A DNA stretch of 64,000 bases, taken from assembly GCF_027942865.1 (NCBI RefSeq), contig NC_134516.1:24635322-24699321 (forward strand), written 5' to 3'. A program made the position numbers and the translations under genes. A model generated the notes under the pieces. That model did no database searches. It was not told the origin of the DNA and was given only the letters and a program-made list of their open reading frames with translations. This document shows positions 1 through 10,986 of the stretch, in pieces. Source of the stretch: Odontesthes bonariensis (lineage: Eukaryota > Chordata > Actinopteri > Atheriniformes > Atherinopsidae). Each line of letters begins with the position of its first letter. The stretch's first letter is position 1.

Positions 1-115
1 ACATTCATCTTGAAAATCAACAGATATCAGCTTGCTGCACTTTTGCATGAAAGGATAACAAATCCAAGCCTGCAATTGTTATTAAGTTTTAAACAAGAGG
101 CACAAGACTGAAGCG

Positions 116-870
116 TTGGAACAGACAATTATAGCAGATAATAAAACACTTGTGATCTGTGGTGATTTCAACATGGACCTCTTAAAGGTACAAACTCCTA
201 AACAAACTTGTGATTTCTTGGCTGCGTTATACGGTAGAGGCTTGTATCCACTGATCACAAAGCCGAGCAGAGGAGCCACAGATAGTGCAACATTAACTGA
301 CAACATTTTTTGGACACTGGTTTAAATAGTGGTTTGGTAATAAGTGATGTAAGTGATCATTCAGCTGTATTTGCAACATTTAATGATCCGCTACAGAGGA
401 AGAAAACAGAAAAGCGTAGATATGAAAGGGTAAGGACTGTTAAAGCAATTAATGCTTCAGAAATGAGCTTTAAAACAAGAGTGGAATGAGTTTCATACAG
501 ATGAAGTAAATACTGCAGACAATTCATTCTTCAACTGTTATTTATCTCTCTGTGATAAACACTGTCCAACAGTTTTATGTTCACATAAGCATAGTTATGC
601 TGAGAAACCTCGGATAACAAAGGCATTAAAAAATGCATGTAAGAAGAAAAATAAACTTTATGGAGACTTTATCAAAACTAGAACAGAGGTTGCTGAAAAA
701 CGCTGAGATGCACAAAAACAGGCTGACCAACATGTTGAGGCAAGCAAAGAAGCAACATTATGATAAAATGTTACGAATAAATCCAAATAATATGAAGCGC
801 CCATGGAACATCCTACATAATGTAATGGTGAATAAGCCTTGATCACCAGATCAACCTAAGTGTTTCATAA
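116..870 (+). mobile_element. LINE ORF2 fragment (endonuclease region), decayed
   Basis: The sequence reads as part of the apurinic-type endonuclease of a non-LTR retrotransposon. The core GDFNMDLL is followed by LITKPSR and a TLTDNIF-like motif, as in Jockey/CR1-group ORF2 proteins, and then by the basic linker that normally precedes the reverse transcriptase. Several stops and frame changes interrupt it, and neither the start of ORF2 nor the RT palm is present. It is therefore a truncated dead copy. The motifs make the endonuclease call firm; the clade is a guess. Confidence 0.7.
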
Positions 871-914
871 AGGACAATAAGGTGTTTGGCAATCTGACTG
901 AAGCGGCTGATGAA

Positions 915-1530
915 TGTAACTCAGTACAGCGGCTCGTGAATCCTCTGGTGCACGTTGAGCATCGTCATGCTCTTGAATTCCTTCCTGCAGTCGTCACATT
1001 TCATGAGGTCCCTCATTTCCACGAGGTTCTCCTGGTGCTCCTTCAGGGCGGACGGGTACTGGAAGTGTTTGCCACAGTTTGAGCACCACACGGGTATCTT
1101 CAGCGACGACCCCTGTTGGTGGTCGGTGCCGCTCACTTCTGCTCTTGACTCTTTTCTCCAAAAGAAACGGGAGCTCTTCTTCTGGCAAATGGCGTAAATC
1201 TGGTGTCTTTTCAGCCGTGCATGTGTTTAAAATGCTTGTTGCAGTGGATGCAGTGATAGGGCCGATCGTCCGTGTGGCACTGTATGTGTCTGTTCAGTGT
1301 TCTGACACAATCAAATGCTTTAGAGCAAACGGGGCACACTTTGAGGGCTTTCTTTGCCACGTTTTGAACAGGTGCAGATGGGCTCTCCTCAGACGTCCCA
1401 GGAGGTGTTTCTAAATGAGCTTCCTTTGTGTCGCTGTCACAGTTCTGAGCGTCAGCGCCTGCCAGAATCTGCTCCAGCGTCTTGCTCTGCAGTGTGTCCT
1501 TAAAACATCTGAGGAAACTGGACAAGTGGA
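915..1530 (-). pseudogene. C2H2 zinc-finger protein exon, frameshifted
   Basis: On the minus strand two finger-bearing segments follow each other. The first (about 1525-1211) has an acidic N-terminal stretch and then CPVCSKAFDCVRTLNRHIQCH and the start of a second finger, CIHCNKHFKH. The second (about 1136-921) carries CSNCGKHFQYPSALKEH and CDDCRKEFKSMTMLNVHQRIH. The frame changes by one base near 1215, in the middle of the second finger, so the two parts cannot be translated together. No intact start is visible, and the 5' side runs into Tc1-like sequence. This is best read as the last exon of a host zinc-finger gene or its duplicate, now a pseudogene; a sequencing error of one base is the alternative. 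The target DNA of such a protein cannot be predicted. Confidence 0.7.
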
Positions 1531-1534
1531 GGAC

Positions 1535-1755
1535 AAAAGGAGAAGTGTCAGACCTAAAAAACTATCTACAGAAGATGAACAATATCTGAAAGTGATGTCC
1601 TGAAGAAAGAGGAAAAAATCCAGCAAAGACCTGACACAGGAGCTGAGAGATGCATCTGGACCTTCAGCTGATCCATCGGCTGTTGGCCCGAGCCTCATCA
1701 GAGATGGGCTCCATGGAAGGGTGGCTGTCAGGAAGCCGTTCTTAAGGAAGGGAAA
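1535..1755 (+). mobile_element. Tc1-like transposase fragment
   Basis: The translation contains RPKKLSTEDEQYLKVMS, then KDLTQELRDASGPS, then LHGRVAVRKPFLRKGN. This is the helix-turn-helix N-terminal half of a Tc1/mariner-type transposase. An in-frame stop follows KVMS, and the DDE catalytic half is missing. It abuts the zinc-finger pseudogene on the left and the 1-kb duplicated block on the right, so it sits on a rearrangement junction. Confidence 0.75.
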
Positions 1756-2757
1756 CAGTAAGCGTTGTTTCTAAGTGCTTGTTAAAATGATTATTTTAGA
1801 TAGTAATTATTGTTTTTTAGGCGATGTGAAAACCGTTTGCTGTGACTTTCAAATCTGCTTCAAAAACTGGACGTGTTTCTTCAGATAAACTCCTGACCAG
1901 CTGTGAAAAAGCAGTGAAAATGTCTGGCCTGTATAAACTTTGTGATGTCATACAAGATCAGAGATGACATGGATTGTGATGTCACTACAGTGATGACATC
2001 ACAGCTTTGTGAAGGCTTCTGTTCTGTTTCTTCTGGTCTGTGGTTCCAACCACAGATTCTGGATGGAAGTGAAGTCCGGATTCCAGAATGTTGATTTGTG
2101 TTCTCTGTTAATCTCTGGACGACTTCAGCTGATTACTTCCTGTCACTGTCACGTTGGAAGGTCCACTTCTGCCAGTTTTTCAGCAGCCAGTATCATGTTT
2201 TCCACCAGCAGTGTTTTCCAAGACAGAATAATGTCAGTTTGTTTCAAATGTTGCCAAAATAAACTATTACAATTACAACAAATGTCATCTCAGGGCACTT
2301 CAATAATAAAGTCCAATTCAGGCCAATTGGAGTTCAATTCATTGTAATTATAATCAGAATTAATCCAATTCATTCATTCAGAGCTATTTAAAAACTATTT
2401 CCTCTCTAAGGAAACCAACAGATGGCACCGAACTTGCCCTATTTCTAATTAGATAGAACTTTTTAATAGTTCTAAGATCATATCTTTCTGGTTTTATTTG
2501 CATTTTACAAAGAGTCCCGAGTAATTATGAAAGTGGGGTTTTAATTAGAAGAAAAAGCCTCAAAATAAAGTGATTTTTAGGAGTATGCAGGGATTCATTT
2601 CCATCTAATGAACAGCTCAGTTATATTAAACAGTGGGCCGTGTGAGCAGCAATCAGGGGAGTAAGGAGTTCACAGATCATAGACAGAGGCAACCGTCCAA
2701 CTATTCAAAGCTTTTAAAATGAGTAATAAAATCTGACATGTAACCAGGGAAGGAAGG
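1756..2757 (+). repeat. Fourth copy of the ~1-kb block R of the duplicated units
   Basis: This block matches 53265-54273 in unit C closely in the same orientation, and 18610-19640 (unit A) and 39420-40455 (unit B) in the opposite orientation. Here it stands alone, without the neighbouring gene 3. It ends inside the L2/CR1-like LINE piece that follows block R in the units. I see no coding potential. It shows either that the duplicated segment once reached further left or that block R spreads by itself. Confidence 0.8.
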
Positions 2758-3577
2758 ACAAGAGGCAGGGAGGTGGTCAGCCACTGTGTGGCCTGGTGTG
2801 GGAATAATCACCTCAGCTGCTGATTTTAGGAGGAGCACCAATAAGCCAAACAGTGTCTCCATCCCAGGAGAAGAGGTGGCTGAGGAACACCTGGGAGTTT
2901 ACCTGTTGCATATCTCTTATAAGTCTGTGGTGCAGAGTGCCATCTTTCTTCAGCACCATCTGCTGTGGCAGCAGCATCAGAGCCAGCGACTCAAAGAAAC
3001 TGAGCAAACTGCTAAAGAAGGCTGGCTCTGACCTGGGGACTGCTTTGGAGCTGTGTTTGAGGAGCACTCACTTCACCGACTGCTCCATTCAACATCCACC
3101 TGGAAACGCTCGGCAGCCTACCTGTACCTGCCTCAGTCTCCAGCTCCTGTCTCCGTCTGCTTCAAGAGGAATGAACTCTTAAATCTGGCTTTCCTTTGTT
3201 TTTTTTTAAACCCCTTGTCCTGTCCAGCATTATGGCAGCAGAATTGTAATTTGAATACCGTTTATGCCAAACACATTTGCTATGCCAAGGGAAACTTTAT
3301 GAATGTAACGCTCCCCTTGATGCCCATCAGCTCCTTATTTTTATTGATTTATTTTTGTTACAATACTTAACATGATGTGATAGTGTGATAGTGCCGAACC
3401 GGACCGGGGGACAGAGAGAGAGGGAGAGTGAAGAAGGGAAGAAAAGGAACAGAAATATGAAGAGACAAACATAGACAACAATGAAAAATCAGACAACCAG
3501 CTGCTTCACCTGTAAAAACAAAACTGAAGACAATCCAATAACTTTATGGGGAATCCAGCCTTAGAGGCACCAGGAGC
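2758..3577. other. Intergenic sequence without recognisable gene
   Basis: Short open frames on both strands here look like chance. A purine-rich run (GAGAGAGAGGGAGAG and similar) lies at about 3412-3445. Nothing else stands out. Confidence 0.5.
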
Positions 3578-4290
3578 ACCTGTAAGTAAGTAAGTAATTT
3601 TTATTTGTACAGCGCCTTTCACAGACCAGGGTCACAAAGCGCTTTACAGGTACAATAGAAAAAAAACACAGTTTAAGAAGTACATAAAAGTATAAGTTTA
3701 AAAAGGCCAAAGCAACTCAGTGACAATCATAGCAGCCCAAGACAATTAAGATAATTAAGAAAATTAAGAAAAAACCTGAACAAATAAAAAGGTCTTAAGT
3801 TGCCTTTTGAAGGCGTCAACAGACTCCATCGAGCGCAGAGAGAGCGGAAGATCGTTCCAAAGCCTGGGAGCAACAGCCTGGAAGGATCGGTCTCCTCTGG
3901 TCCGGAAACGCGTGCGTGGCACCATCAGAAGATTCTGATCTACAGACCTCAGAACCCTAGCTGGGGTGTAAGGCTGGATCAGATCTCTGATGTAGGGTGG
4001 AGCCTGACCATGCAATGCTTGGAAAGTTAAAACCAAAATTTTAAAATTGATCCTAGAGGAAACTGGTAGCCAATGAAGAGCTTTAAGAACAGGAGTTATG
4101 TGAGTCCTCCTATTTGAGCGGGTCAGAATTCTCGCAGCAGAGTTATGCACCAACTGCAGGCGAGAAAGCTCCTTCTTGTTCAGACATCAAAACAGACTAT
4201 TACAATAGTCCAAACGCGAAGACACAAATGCATGCATAATCAGCTCCAAATCATCCCGTGACACCATTTTCCTAAGTTAAAAAAAGCAGC
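3578..4290 (-). mobile_element. L2/CR1-group LINE, 5'-truncated copy
   Basis: On the minus strand, 4153-3764 encodes the conserved C-terminal tail of an L2/CR1-type ORF2: HNSAARILTRSNRRTHITPV, LHWLPVSSRINFKILVLTFQ and LWNDLPLSLRS. The 3' UTR has the usual GCGCTTTGTGACCC... GCGCTGTACAAATAAA sequence and ends in short ACTT repeats at 3578-3595, the simple-repeat tail of this group. The endonuclease and most of the RT are absent, as expected for 5' truncation during target-primed insertion. Confidence 0.85.
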
Positions 4291-4358
4291 TTTTGGTCAA
4301 GCAGACAAGCAGAGAACAAACATACAAACAAAAAAGCACAAGCAGCAGCAATCACATG

Positions 4359-4424
4359 GCAACCTTCCATCAAGGAATCGAATCCTGTTCCTCCGCTTGA
4401 CAGGCGAATTCTAACCTTTGACCA
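4359..4424 (-). pseudogene. tRNA-Asp-like gene (GTC in anticodon loop), copy 1
   Basis: Read on the minus strand, the anticodon stem-loop has loop CTGTCAA and is followed by a box-B-like GATTCGATTCC arm. The acceptor stem does not pair well, so I treat it as a decayed tRNA. Closely similar copies lie at 5108-5180 and 6027-6100. Confidence 0.4.
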
Positions 4425-4475
4425 GCGAATTGTCAAGCATTTGCATGACTGAGAGGGTAAATTGACTGTGGAAGG

Positions 4476-4547
4476 GGTTCCATGGTGTAAAGGTCAGCAC
4501 TCTGGACTCTGAATCCAGTGATCGGAGTTCAAATCTCGGTGGAACCT
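4476..4547 (+). tRNA. tRNA-Gln (CTG), copy 1
   Basis: GGTTCCA pairs with TGGAACC at the two ends. The anticodon loop is CTCTGAA, giving CTG. The T arm GAGTTCAAATCTC is intact. Length 72 nt with discriminator T. The D arm reads GTGTAAAGGTCAGCAC in place of the usual GTGTAATGGTTAGCAC, so function is likely but not certain. Confidence 0.8.
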
Positions 4548-4817
4548 TCAGGTGTGTGCTGTCATGGTTGTGTTCTGGAAAGAAGATGAGTTTAGTTGGC
4601 TAGTCAGTTGTGAAATGACACCAGAGTGCTCAATTCCAGCTGAGAGGATTCTTTACGATGCTTCTATTTATCCATGCTCTCCCAGAGGAGTGTGTTACAA
4701 TCCCACTTCTGACTCAATTTGTTGCGACTCCACAAACTCTTTCCGCTGGCAACAAAATTTGGGAAAACTTACCTCATTCTTTGGCTTCCGGAACACTAGT
4801 GAACAGGCATGGCTTCA

Positions 4818-4890
4818 GTTTCCGTAGTGTAGTGGTTATCACGTTCGCCTAACACGCAAAATGTCCTCAGTTCAAAACTGGGCGGAAACA
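4818..4890 (+). tRNA. tRNA-Val (AAC), copy 1
   Basis: GTTTCCG pairs with CGGAAAC. The anticodon loop gives AAC after TTCGCCT. Box A is GTAGTGTAGTGGTTATCAC. The anticodon stem has one A-C mismatch (GCAAA in place of GCGAA) and the T stem has a G-T pair, so this copy may be slightly decayed. Confidence 0.7.
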
Positions 4891-5107
4891 TTACTTGCTC
4901 CTACTTTATTTATTTCATCCTTTTGTGAAGATGTATGACTGCACGTTAATGATAGCAACATCAACATATTCATAATTATGGATAGGAGGGGAGCCTCATC
5001 TGCTATTGTTGACATGTAAAGTCAATTTTTGCAGGTTTTCAAAAGATTTTCTGATGCTATGGTGTGAAACGGACTTTGGCGAATCCCTAGCTGCTGAGCG
5101 AAAATGG

Positions 5108-5180
5108 AAGCCTTCGGTCAAGGAATCAAACCCTGTTCCTCCGCTTGACAGGCGGATTCTAACCTTTGACCATTGAAGAA
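5108..5180 (-). pseudogene. tRNA-Asp-like gene, copy 2
   Basis: Same structure as copy 1, with anticodon-loop CTGTCAA. The T loop reads TTTGATT on the minus strand, so box B is damaged. Confidence 0.4.
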
Positions 5181-5329
5181 GATACAGAATGTGTTGCTTG
5201 ACTGTCGTGCCAATTCTGAGAATACAAGCTGTAAGAGTATCACTGAAAAATTGACAAAAAAACACGTTGCTAAAACCCTTTCATTGTCAAGCATTTGCAT
5301 GACTGAGAGAGTAAATTGACTGTGGAAGG

Positions 5330-5401
5330 GGTTCCATGGTGTAAAGGTCAGCACTCTGGACTCTGAATCCAGTGATCCGAGTTCAAAGCTCAGTGGAACC
5401 T
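5330..5401 (+). tRNA. tRNA-Gln (CTG), copy 2
   Basis: Acceptor stem and anticodon loop are as in copy 1. The T arm reads GAGTTCAAAGCTC and the junction to the acceptor stem has AGTGGAACC. One T-loop change suggests mild decay. Confidence 0.65.
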
Positions 5402-5737
5402 TCAGGTGTGTGCTGTCATGGTTGTGTTCTGGAAAGAAGATGTGTTGAGTAGGCTAGTCAGTTGTGAAATTACACCAGAGTGCTCTGTTCCAGCTGAGAG
5501 GATCTGTGGTATGTGACATCATACCTCTGTGTTGCTAGTTGAAAATGTTTTGGTTTCTTCTTGCATATTCATTTACGATGCTTCTATTTATCCATGCTCT
5601 CCCACAGGAGTGTGTTACAATCCCACTTCTGACTCAATTTGTTGCGACTCCACAAACTCTTTCCGCTGGCAACAAAATTTGGGAAAACTTACCTCATTCT
5701 TTGGCTTCCGGAACACTAGTGAATAGGCATGGTGCCA

Positions 5738-5810
5738 GTTTCCGTAGTGTAGTGGTTATCAAGTTTGATTCACACGCGAAAGGTCTTCATTTCGAAACTG
5801 GGCGGAAACA
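5738..5810 (+). pseudogene. tRNA-Val pseudogene, copy 2
   Basis: The acceptor stem, box A and T arm match copy 1, but the anticodon arm reads AAGTTTGATTCACACG in place of CACGTTCGCCTAACACG. No valine anticodon can form. The upstream spacer is nearly identical to that of copy 1. Confidence 0.75.
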
Positions 5811-6026
5811 TTACTTGCTCCTCCTTTATTTATTTCATCCTTGTGTGAAGATGTATGACTGCACGTTAATGATAGCAACATCAACATATTCATAATTATG
5901 GATAGGAGGGGAGCCTCATCTGCTATTCTTGACATGTAAAGTACATTTTTGCAAGTTTTCAAAAGATTTTCCAATGCTGTGGTTTGAAACGGACTTTGGC
6001 GAATCCCTAGCTGCTGAGCGAAAATG

Positions 6027-6100
6027 GCAGCCTTCGGTCAAGGAATCGAACCCTGTTCCTCCGCTTGACAGGCGGATTCTAACCTTTGACCATTGAAGAA
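6027..6100 (-). pseudogene. tRNA-Asp-like gene, copy 3
   Basis: Best-preserved copy of the three: loop CTGTCAA with stem TCCGC/GCGGA, and T arm CAGGGTTCGATTCCTTG. The 5' acceptor strand CTTCAAT does not fully pair with ACCGAAG at the 3' end. Identity as Asp rests on the GTC triplet only. Confidence 0.45.
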
Positions 6101-6122
6101 GATACAGAATGTGTTGCTTGAC

Positions 6123-6184
6123 TGTAAAGGTCAGCACTCTGGACTTTGAATCCAGTGATCCGAGTTCAGATCTCGGTGGAACCT
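6123..6184 (+). pseudogene. tRNA-Gln, 5'-truncated (TTG), copy 3
   Basis: The anticodon loop is CTTTGAA (TTG) and the T arm and 3' acceptor strand are complete. The 5' acceptor strand is missing, replaced by spacer sequence at a deletion junction near 6122. Confidence 0.7.
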
Positions 6185-6289
6185 TCAGGTGTGTGCTGTC
6201 ATGGTTGAGTTCTGGAAAGAAGATGAGTTGAGTAGGCTAGTCAGTTGTCAAATGACACCAGAGTGCTCAATTCCACTTACCTGTGCATG

Positions 6290-7357
6290 CAAGTGTTCTG
6301 AATGTCCTGATCAAGATAAAAATATGTAACATACAGAACAAAAAGCATCCATCTCCAGCTGAAAACATGAAACCTGCAGACTACAAATAAAATGTTCCAC
6401 TGGGGTGACCGACCCAAGTTGGTTATTAGGAGGAAATTTCATAAATATCCTCAAAACCAGTTTTTCTCAGTGTGCAGACTTCAGGTTTTTGTTTTAAGTT
6501 TTGTACAAAGAAAATAGACTCAAATGTAACCTCTCTTCAATGCATATTCAGAACTTATTTAAATCTCTTCCAGAAAAACTCTTGTTTTGATCGTTTTCTT
6601 TAAAAGAAAGATTTTTAAAAAGCTAATTGACCACGTGCTCTGTTTTACATATAACATCAGTTATAGAGGTAAACACACAAAGTTAGCATATTGACAGGTT
6701 TCAAATATATGTTTCAGTGGCGGCCGTGCTTTGGCTCACTGGGCCTTCAGTGCGGGTTTACCGTCCATTCAGAGTCGCCATTTAAATCCGTCCTGAGTGC
6801 CACATGGATCTGGATCTCACTAACCGTGCTGTATGCCAATAAACACAGAGAGACAGCTGTTAGAAGACTTTCTTCTGCAGGTTTCCTTCTGATTTATTTA
6901 TTTTTAAACACATATTCAGCAGCAGGATGTTTATTCATCAATTAGCCTACTAATAATGAACTATGAGAGGCATTTCACGTGTTGAGAGCAGCTTCCATTG
7001 TTATTGTTATTATTATCACGTATATCAGCAGTTCAGAATATTTGATCATTTATTTTTATAATTTAATATTTATACATGTTAATAAAATACATAATACTCA
7101 CAAGAGTTCCTGATTATTATCTATTTATGGACATAACACTGAGATGCTCCATATGTGAGTCCATTGCTGCCAGTTAACTGCAGCCTTGCACCTTTCAGCA
7201 GCAGCTGTTACCGCTGAGCAATCAGTTCCCTCTGCACTGAGGATCATATGAAAGCAGCTCCTGCAGCTTCAGGTTAGTGTCACAGGGCTCTGAACTTTGT
7301 GTTAGTGCAGTTTGGCAGCAGCAGGTCCCAGGCAAGCTTTAATTATATTGCACCAGA
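6290..7357. other. Upstream region of gene 1
   Basis: AT-rich intergenic sequence with no convincing gene. It should hold the promoter of gene 1; I see no clear TATA box at the expected distance from 7358. Confidence 0.4.
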
Positions 7358-8219
7358 ATGAGGTGAGTAACTTCTAGTCTATCCCAGTGCTTCTAAGTGG
7401 TGGCACTGAACCTCTGCTGCCTTAAATGTCTGAGGCAAGCAGAACCTCATTTGGTCGCAGCATTACACTATGAATATGCAGTTAAGCTCAACAGGACTGG
7501 GCATGTTAAGGGGAGGTGGTGGTTGGACCCCACTGGTCTCTAAATGTACTCAGAACTTCATATGAGATGTCCCTGTTTCTGCAGGGTTTTGTGGATTTCT
7601 TGTGTGCTGATTGGAAGCATCACCTGCATTCCTGCACAAAGCGGTAAGCTGATCCCAATCAAATCTCAGCAACTAAAAGCAGTTTAAATTGACTCGGGTG
7701 TAAATAGAAGGCTGATCTTAATTCTCTGTTTCCTCACCCATGTATTCAGTTTATGGACAAGCTCTATCTAAGCCAACGTATCAGAAACCAGCTGGAACCA
7801 GTGGTTCTGCAGCACAGCAGCTTGGTGCTCAGGGAGGTCAGTCTGGAGCTCCTGGCAGCAATTACCAGTTTGAAGATGGGAGCTGGAGCCTTTCATCTGA
7901 CACCAGCGGCGAGGACGAGCCAGTCTTCACTCCTGTGACCGACGAGGATCAAGTCTACGCTTACAAATCTCGGTCCCGCTACAACCAGAAGCGTGTGCTG
8001 TTCAGCCAGTTCCGCTACAGCCCAACAGAATCTGAGCCAGACCACGGCAAAACATCTCAGCACAAGGTTCAAGTTCAGAGCGGCTTCTGAGGATCTTTCT
8101 GGTGAGGCTCATTTTACTCTGCATGTGTGCTCTCTGTAGCTGCTGGTAGGTGACTGACTTTCTTTGTCTTGCAGATCTGCATATTCTAGAGGCATCGCTG
8201 CTGCTACCGCTTGAATAAA
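7358..8219 (+). CDS. Gene 1: small secreted Ser/Gly/Tyr-rich protein, 134 aa
   Basis: Predicted exons: 7358-7362 (ATGAG), 7585-7643, 7750-8101 (stop TGA 8088-8090), and a UTR exon from 8175 with AATAAA at 8214-8219. All introns have GT/AG ends: AG|gtgagt, gcag|G, G|gtaagc, ttcag|T. The first 21 residues (MRVLWISCVLIGSITCIPAQ...) are a clear signal peptide. The mature protein is about 115 aa, rich in Ser, Gly, Gln and Tyr, with an acidic middle (SGEDEPVFTPVTDEDQ) and a basic Tyr-containing part (YKSRSRYNQKRV). There is no cysteine after the signal peptide and no known domain. It shares its gene plan with genes 2 and 3 of the neighbouring units: split Arg codon AG|G after a tiny exon 1, and an intron in the 3' UTR. 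Secretion is well supported; the role is unknown. Structural matrix, mucus or egg-coat material would fit its composition. Confidence 0.7.
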
Positions 8220-8364
8220 TGGCTTTAACTTGAATACCTTGTTGCTCCATCAAATGGCTCCTAGCTGTCTCTGGATCATCCAGTTGTGGGTTGGAGGGGA
8301 TAATTGAGGGTCTGATGGGTTGACATGACTTAATCCTATAAATAAGGTGTTGGCATTAACTTAA

Positions 8365-9694
8365 AGGCCTACAGAAAGCTGACACTACACCCAATACATA
8401 ATGATAATACATACACAGAGGAACAATAATGATCATTGGACTCTACACCAAAACATTTCATAAATGCATGAAATTTGCTATTTTGAATTTGCCGCTAGGA
8501 AACCTTCCTGGAATTCCAGACTGGGGGCGGGGCTTCCGTGCGACGTCACAAGTGCCATGGTTTTTCCTGGCTGCCTCAGTGTTGCCAATTTAGCGACTTT
8601 TGGCCATCTCTGGCGACAAAAAAAAATAATCTAGCGACTTTCGGGCTCAATCAAAAGCAAGCAAATAAATCAAAGAAGCACTGCAGGACGGCGGCAACCC
8701 GGCATACCGTCATTTCCTGCCAAAACATCAGTTTCAAGCTAGCTACAACGAGGGTAGGTTCACTTTCTGTTTTCAAAACAACAGCACGTAATGGCTTTCC
8801 CTATGATAAAAGGCAACGGGTATTTTATTTTGTTAAAATAACCGGAAGTGCGTTACTCACTGCGGCTAGCTTTAGCAGCGCCGAATTCGTCGGAACAAAA
8901 TGGTAAACAGTCGGTATTTTGTCAGGTTTTCAACACGTTGGGGATCTAAACGACTACTTTCTCACCTGAAAAGTTTCAAATGTTGCGGGGACAGAGGAAG
9001 CAGAGAGACCTGCGGTCTTGTGTCTGTGTCTCCCTGTCCGCCTGCCTCCTCTCTGGTGAAATCAGCCGGAGCCATCCCGCCGTGTTCAGCTCCCTGCGGT
9101 GCGGACACTCAGGCGGAATTCACCTGGCGGAGAGCGGACACACCGCGGAATGGTTGCCCTGAAATCAGCCGACAGAGCGATCATCAAGAGCCCCGACGTG
9201 GACATGATCGCTCTGCCGGCTGATTTCCACTCTCCACCTGGCAGAGTGTGTCCGCTCTCCGCCAGGTGGATTCCTGTCCGACCGCAGGTCTCTCTGCTTC
9301 CTCTGTCCCCGGTGGTGTGAGCTGCTGGTGCTGAGGGCAACACACACACTTCTACTCGCAATAAAAACTGCACTGAACCCAACGTTTTATATTTCCAAGC
9401 GACGTCCCGCGGCACACATCGAAATTTACTGTGAAGAAGCTGTCCAGGTCTGGCAAACTGCTGGCTTCGCTACTAGAACTACTGGGGGTTGTTCCAGCAG
9501 CTGGCACTCGTGACGTCACGCACCTGTCGTTCCAGTTTGCCAAATTCGAGTCAAATGTGGTGATAGTTTATTGGGCCTAATCAGGACTATCCAGGGGCCT
9601 AAAATTATTTTAAAATCATAAAAAAATTCCATGGTATATAAGGAATCGATCTGCTATTTCAGTTTTGTGCAAAAAATCACCTTTCTGTAGGCCT
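8365..9694 (+). mobile_element. TTAA-target DNA transposon (Kolobok/piggyBac type), copy 1
   Basis: TTAA lies on both sides (8361-8364 and 9695-9698). The ends are inverted: AGGCCTACAGAAAG at the left and its complement CTTTCTGTAGGCCT at the right. A second copy (26310-27558) has the same ends and the same target. Inside is a large imperfect palindrome around 9000-9320, in which a GGAGAGCGGACAC-type segment and GACAGAGGAAGCAGAGAG recur inverted. No transposase was found, so it is non-autonomous. TTAA duplication is known for both Kolobok and piggyBac; the termini alone do not decide between them. Confidence 0.85.
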
Positions 9695-9910
9695 TTAAGG
9701 ACAGTTTCTGCTCAAAGGTGAGCTTGTGAAGGTCTCAATGGCTTCAGCTTGGAATGCATTCCCAACTAAAAATGGCTGAAAAGCCAACTGCAGCTCTCTG
9801 ACAGCAGTGGGTAAAGATGTGGCCTTCAGGTCTATCAGAATATTCCACTGCTGCATATTGTGCTGAGGGGGAAACCTTTACACTCTGTAGCAATCCTCAC
9901 CCTACAGCTC

Positions 9911-10986
9911 TGGGTAAGGGCAGACCCATCAGATGCTGGGGCCATGTGAAACCTGGACAGTAGTTTCTGCAAGTCCATGACCGAGGATGGCTTCATAACT
10001 ATCTTATGTGGTTGCAAAGGTCTGTTACTTTGAATACGAGTAATGAAGCTTGTGCTGCACAAATCAATAGATGTGGCAGCTACTTGCATTTAGTGACTTG
10101 GAAACAAAATTTATAGGCTCAATGTTGTCAACTACTCACTACCTGGAAGTTGGATCAGGTGGTGGGGGCAAACATCAATTTTGTTCTACATTTGCATGCA
10201 AGAAGACAAGCCAGGTGTTGGAATATATTCAGTTAAGTCGTGAGCTGTACTGATTAATACTGGGCATAATGCAACATCAAATGTTCCATCTATATGTGAG
10301 AATCGGATGTCTTACCTGGACATATACTTGCACATAGTCGACATATATTGACATAATTAAAAGAAACTTCTCTGGACTTGTTCCCACACTTTAAGTCACT
10401 CACATTGTTAACCTGCAGGTTGCAGTTTAAATATTAACATGATAAAGTCTGGTCTTTGTTGGATTTTATTAAAGTAATTATGAGGACAGATGATGTGAAC
10501 TACTGTAACAAATGTTAGTTTTCAGAATTAAAACAACCTGGGGATATAAATATTCTCATTTTCATATATAAATATGAAGTTCAGGTGTGACAGTCAACAT
10601 TTTACAGTAAAAAAAGACTTTCTCAGAAACTTAGACCCATATTAAAAAAGATCATTATTCAAATAGACATATTTTCCCTTTTAAATGAGTTAAAAATGTA
10701 GCTTTAACTTCAGAGTATTTTCAGTACAGTTCCACCTCACTGATGGCTGGTAAAGCCTCCACAGTACAAAGAACAGAAAACAGTCGCCTACAGACTATAA
10801 AGTGCTCAAATGTCACATTTCCCATGTTGGAAGTTTGCTGTGTCACAGGGAGTCTGTGGGAGTCTTTGGTTGTTCTCACAAGGCAACAAGTTTTCAGGAG
10901 GAATGATGGAAATCCACAGAAATCATCAAGACAAATTTGAGAAACACTTCCAGATATGAACAAAATGATGGCACAAGGTGCTTTAA
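9911..10986. other. Left part of unit A, no gene recognised
   Basis: Conserved in unit B (and from about 10500 in unit C) but without a convincing reading frame. The short open frames near 9835-10253 differ between copies by small insertions and are probably remnants of an unidentified element. Confidence 0.4.

Larger units (their letters stand above)
4340..6290 (+). repeat. Tandem array of a ~0.85-kb unit carrying tRNA genes
   Basis: A unit holding a tRNA-Asp-like gene (minus), tRNA-Gln (plus) and tRNA-Val (plus), with long shared spacers, is repeated about two and a half times (near 4340, 5100 and 6020). The last unit joins GTGTTGCTTGACT directly to the inner part of tRNA-Gln, so a deletion removed its spacer and the first bases of the tRNA. 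The later copies carry more changes in the tRNA stems. Confidence 0.85.

Noticed and set aside
7358-8219. SCPP (secretory calcium-binding phosphoprotein) family membership
   Set aside because: SCPP genes have a non-coding first exon and phase-0 introns; here introns split codons and the first exon is coding. No Ser-x-Glu phosphorylation clusters of the usual kind are seen.
10720-10940. Open frames conserved between 10721-11017, 31854-32131 and 63514-63783
   Set aside because: Similarity merely reflects the segmental duplication; frames are open on both strands, lack start context and splice to nothing seen.
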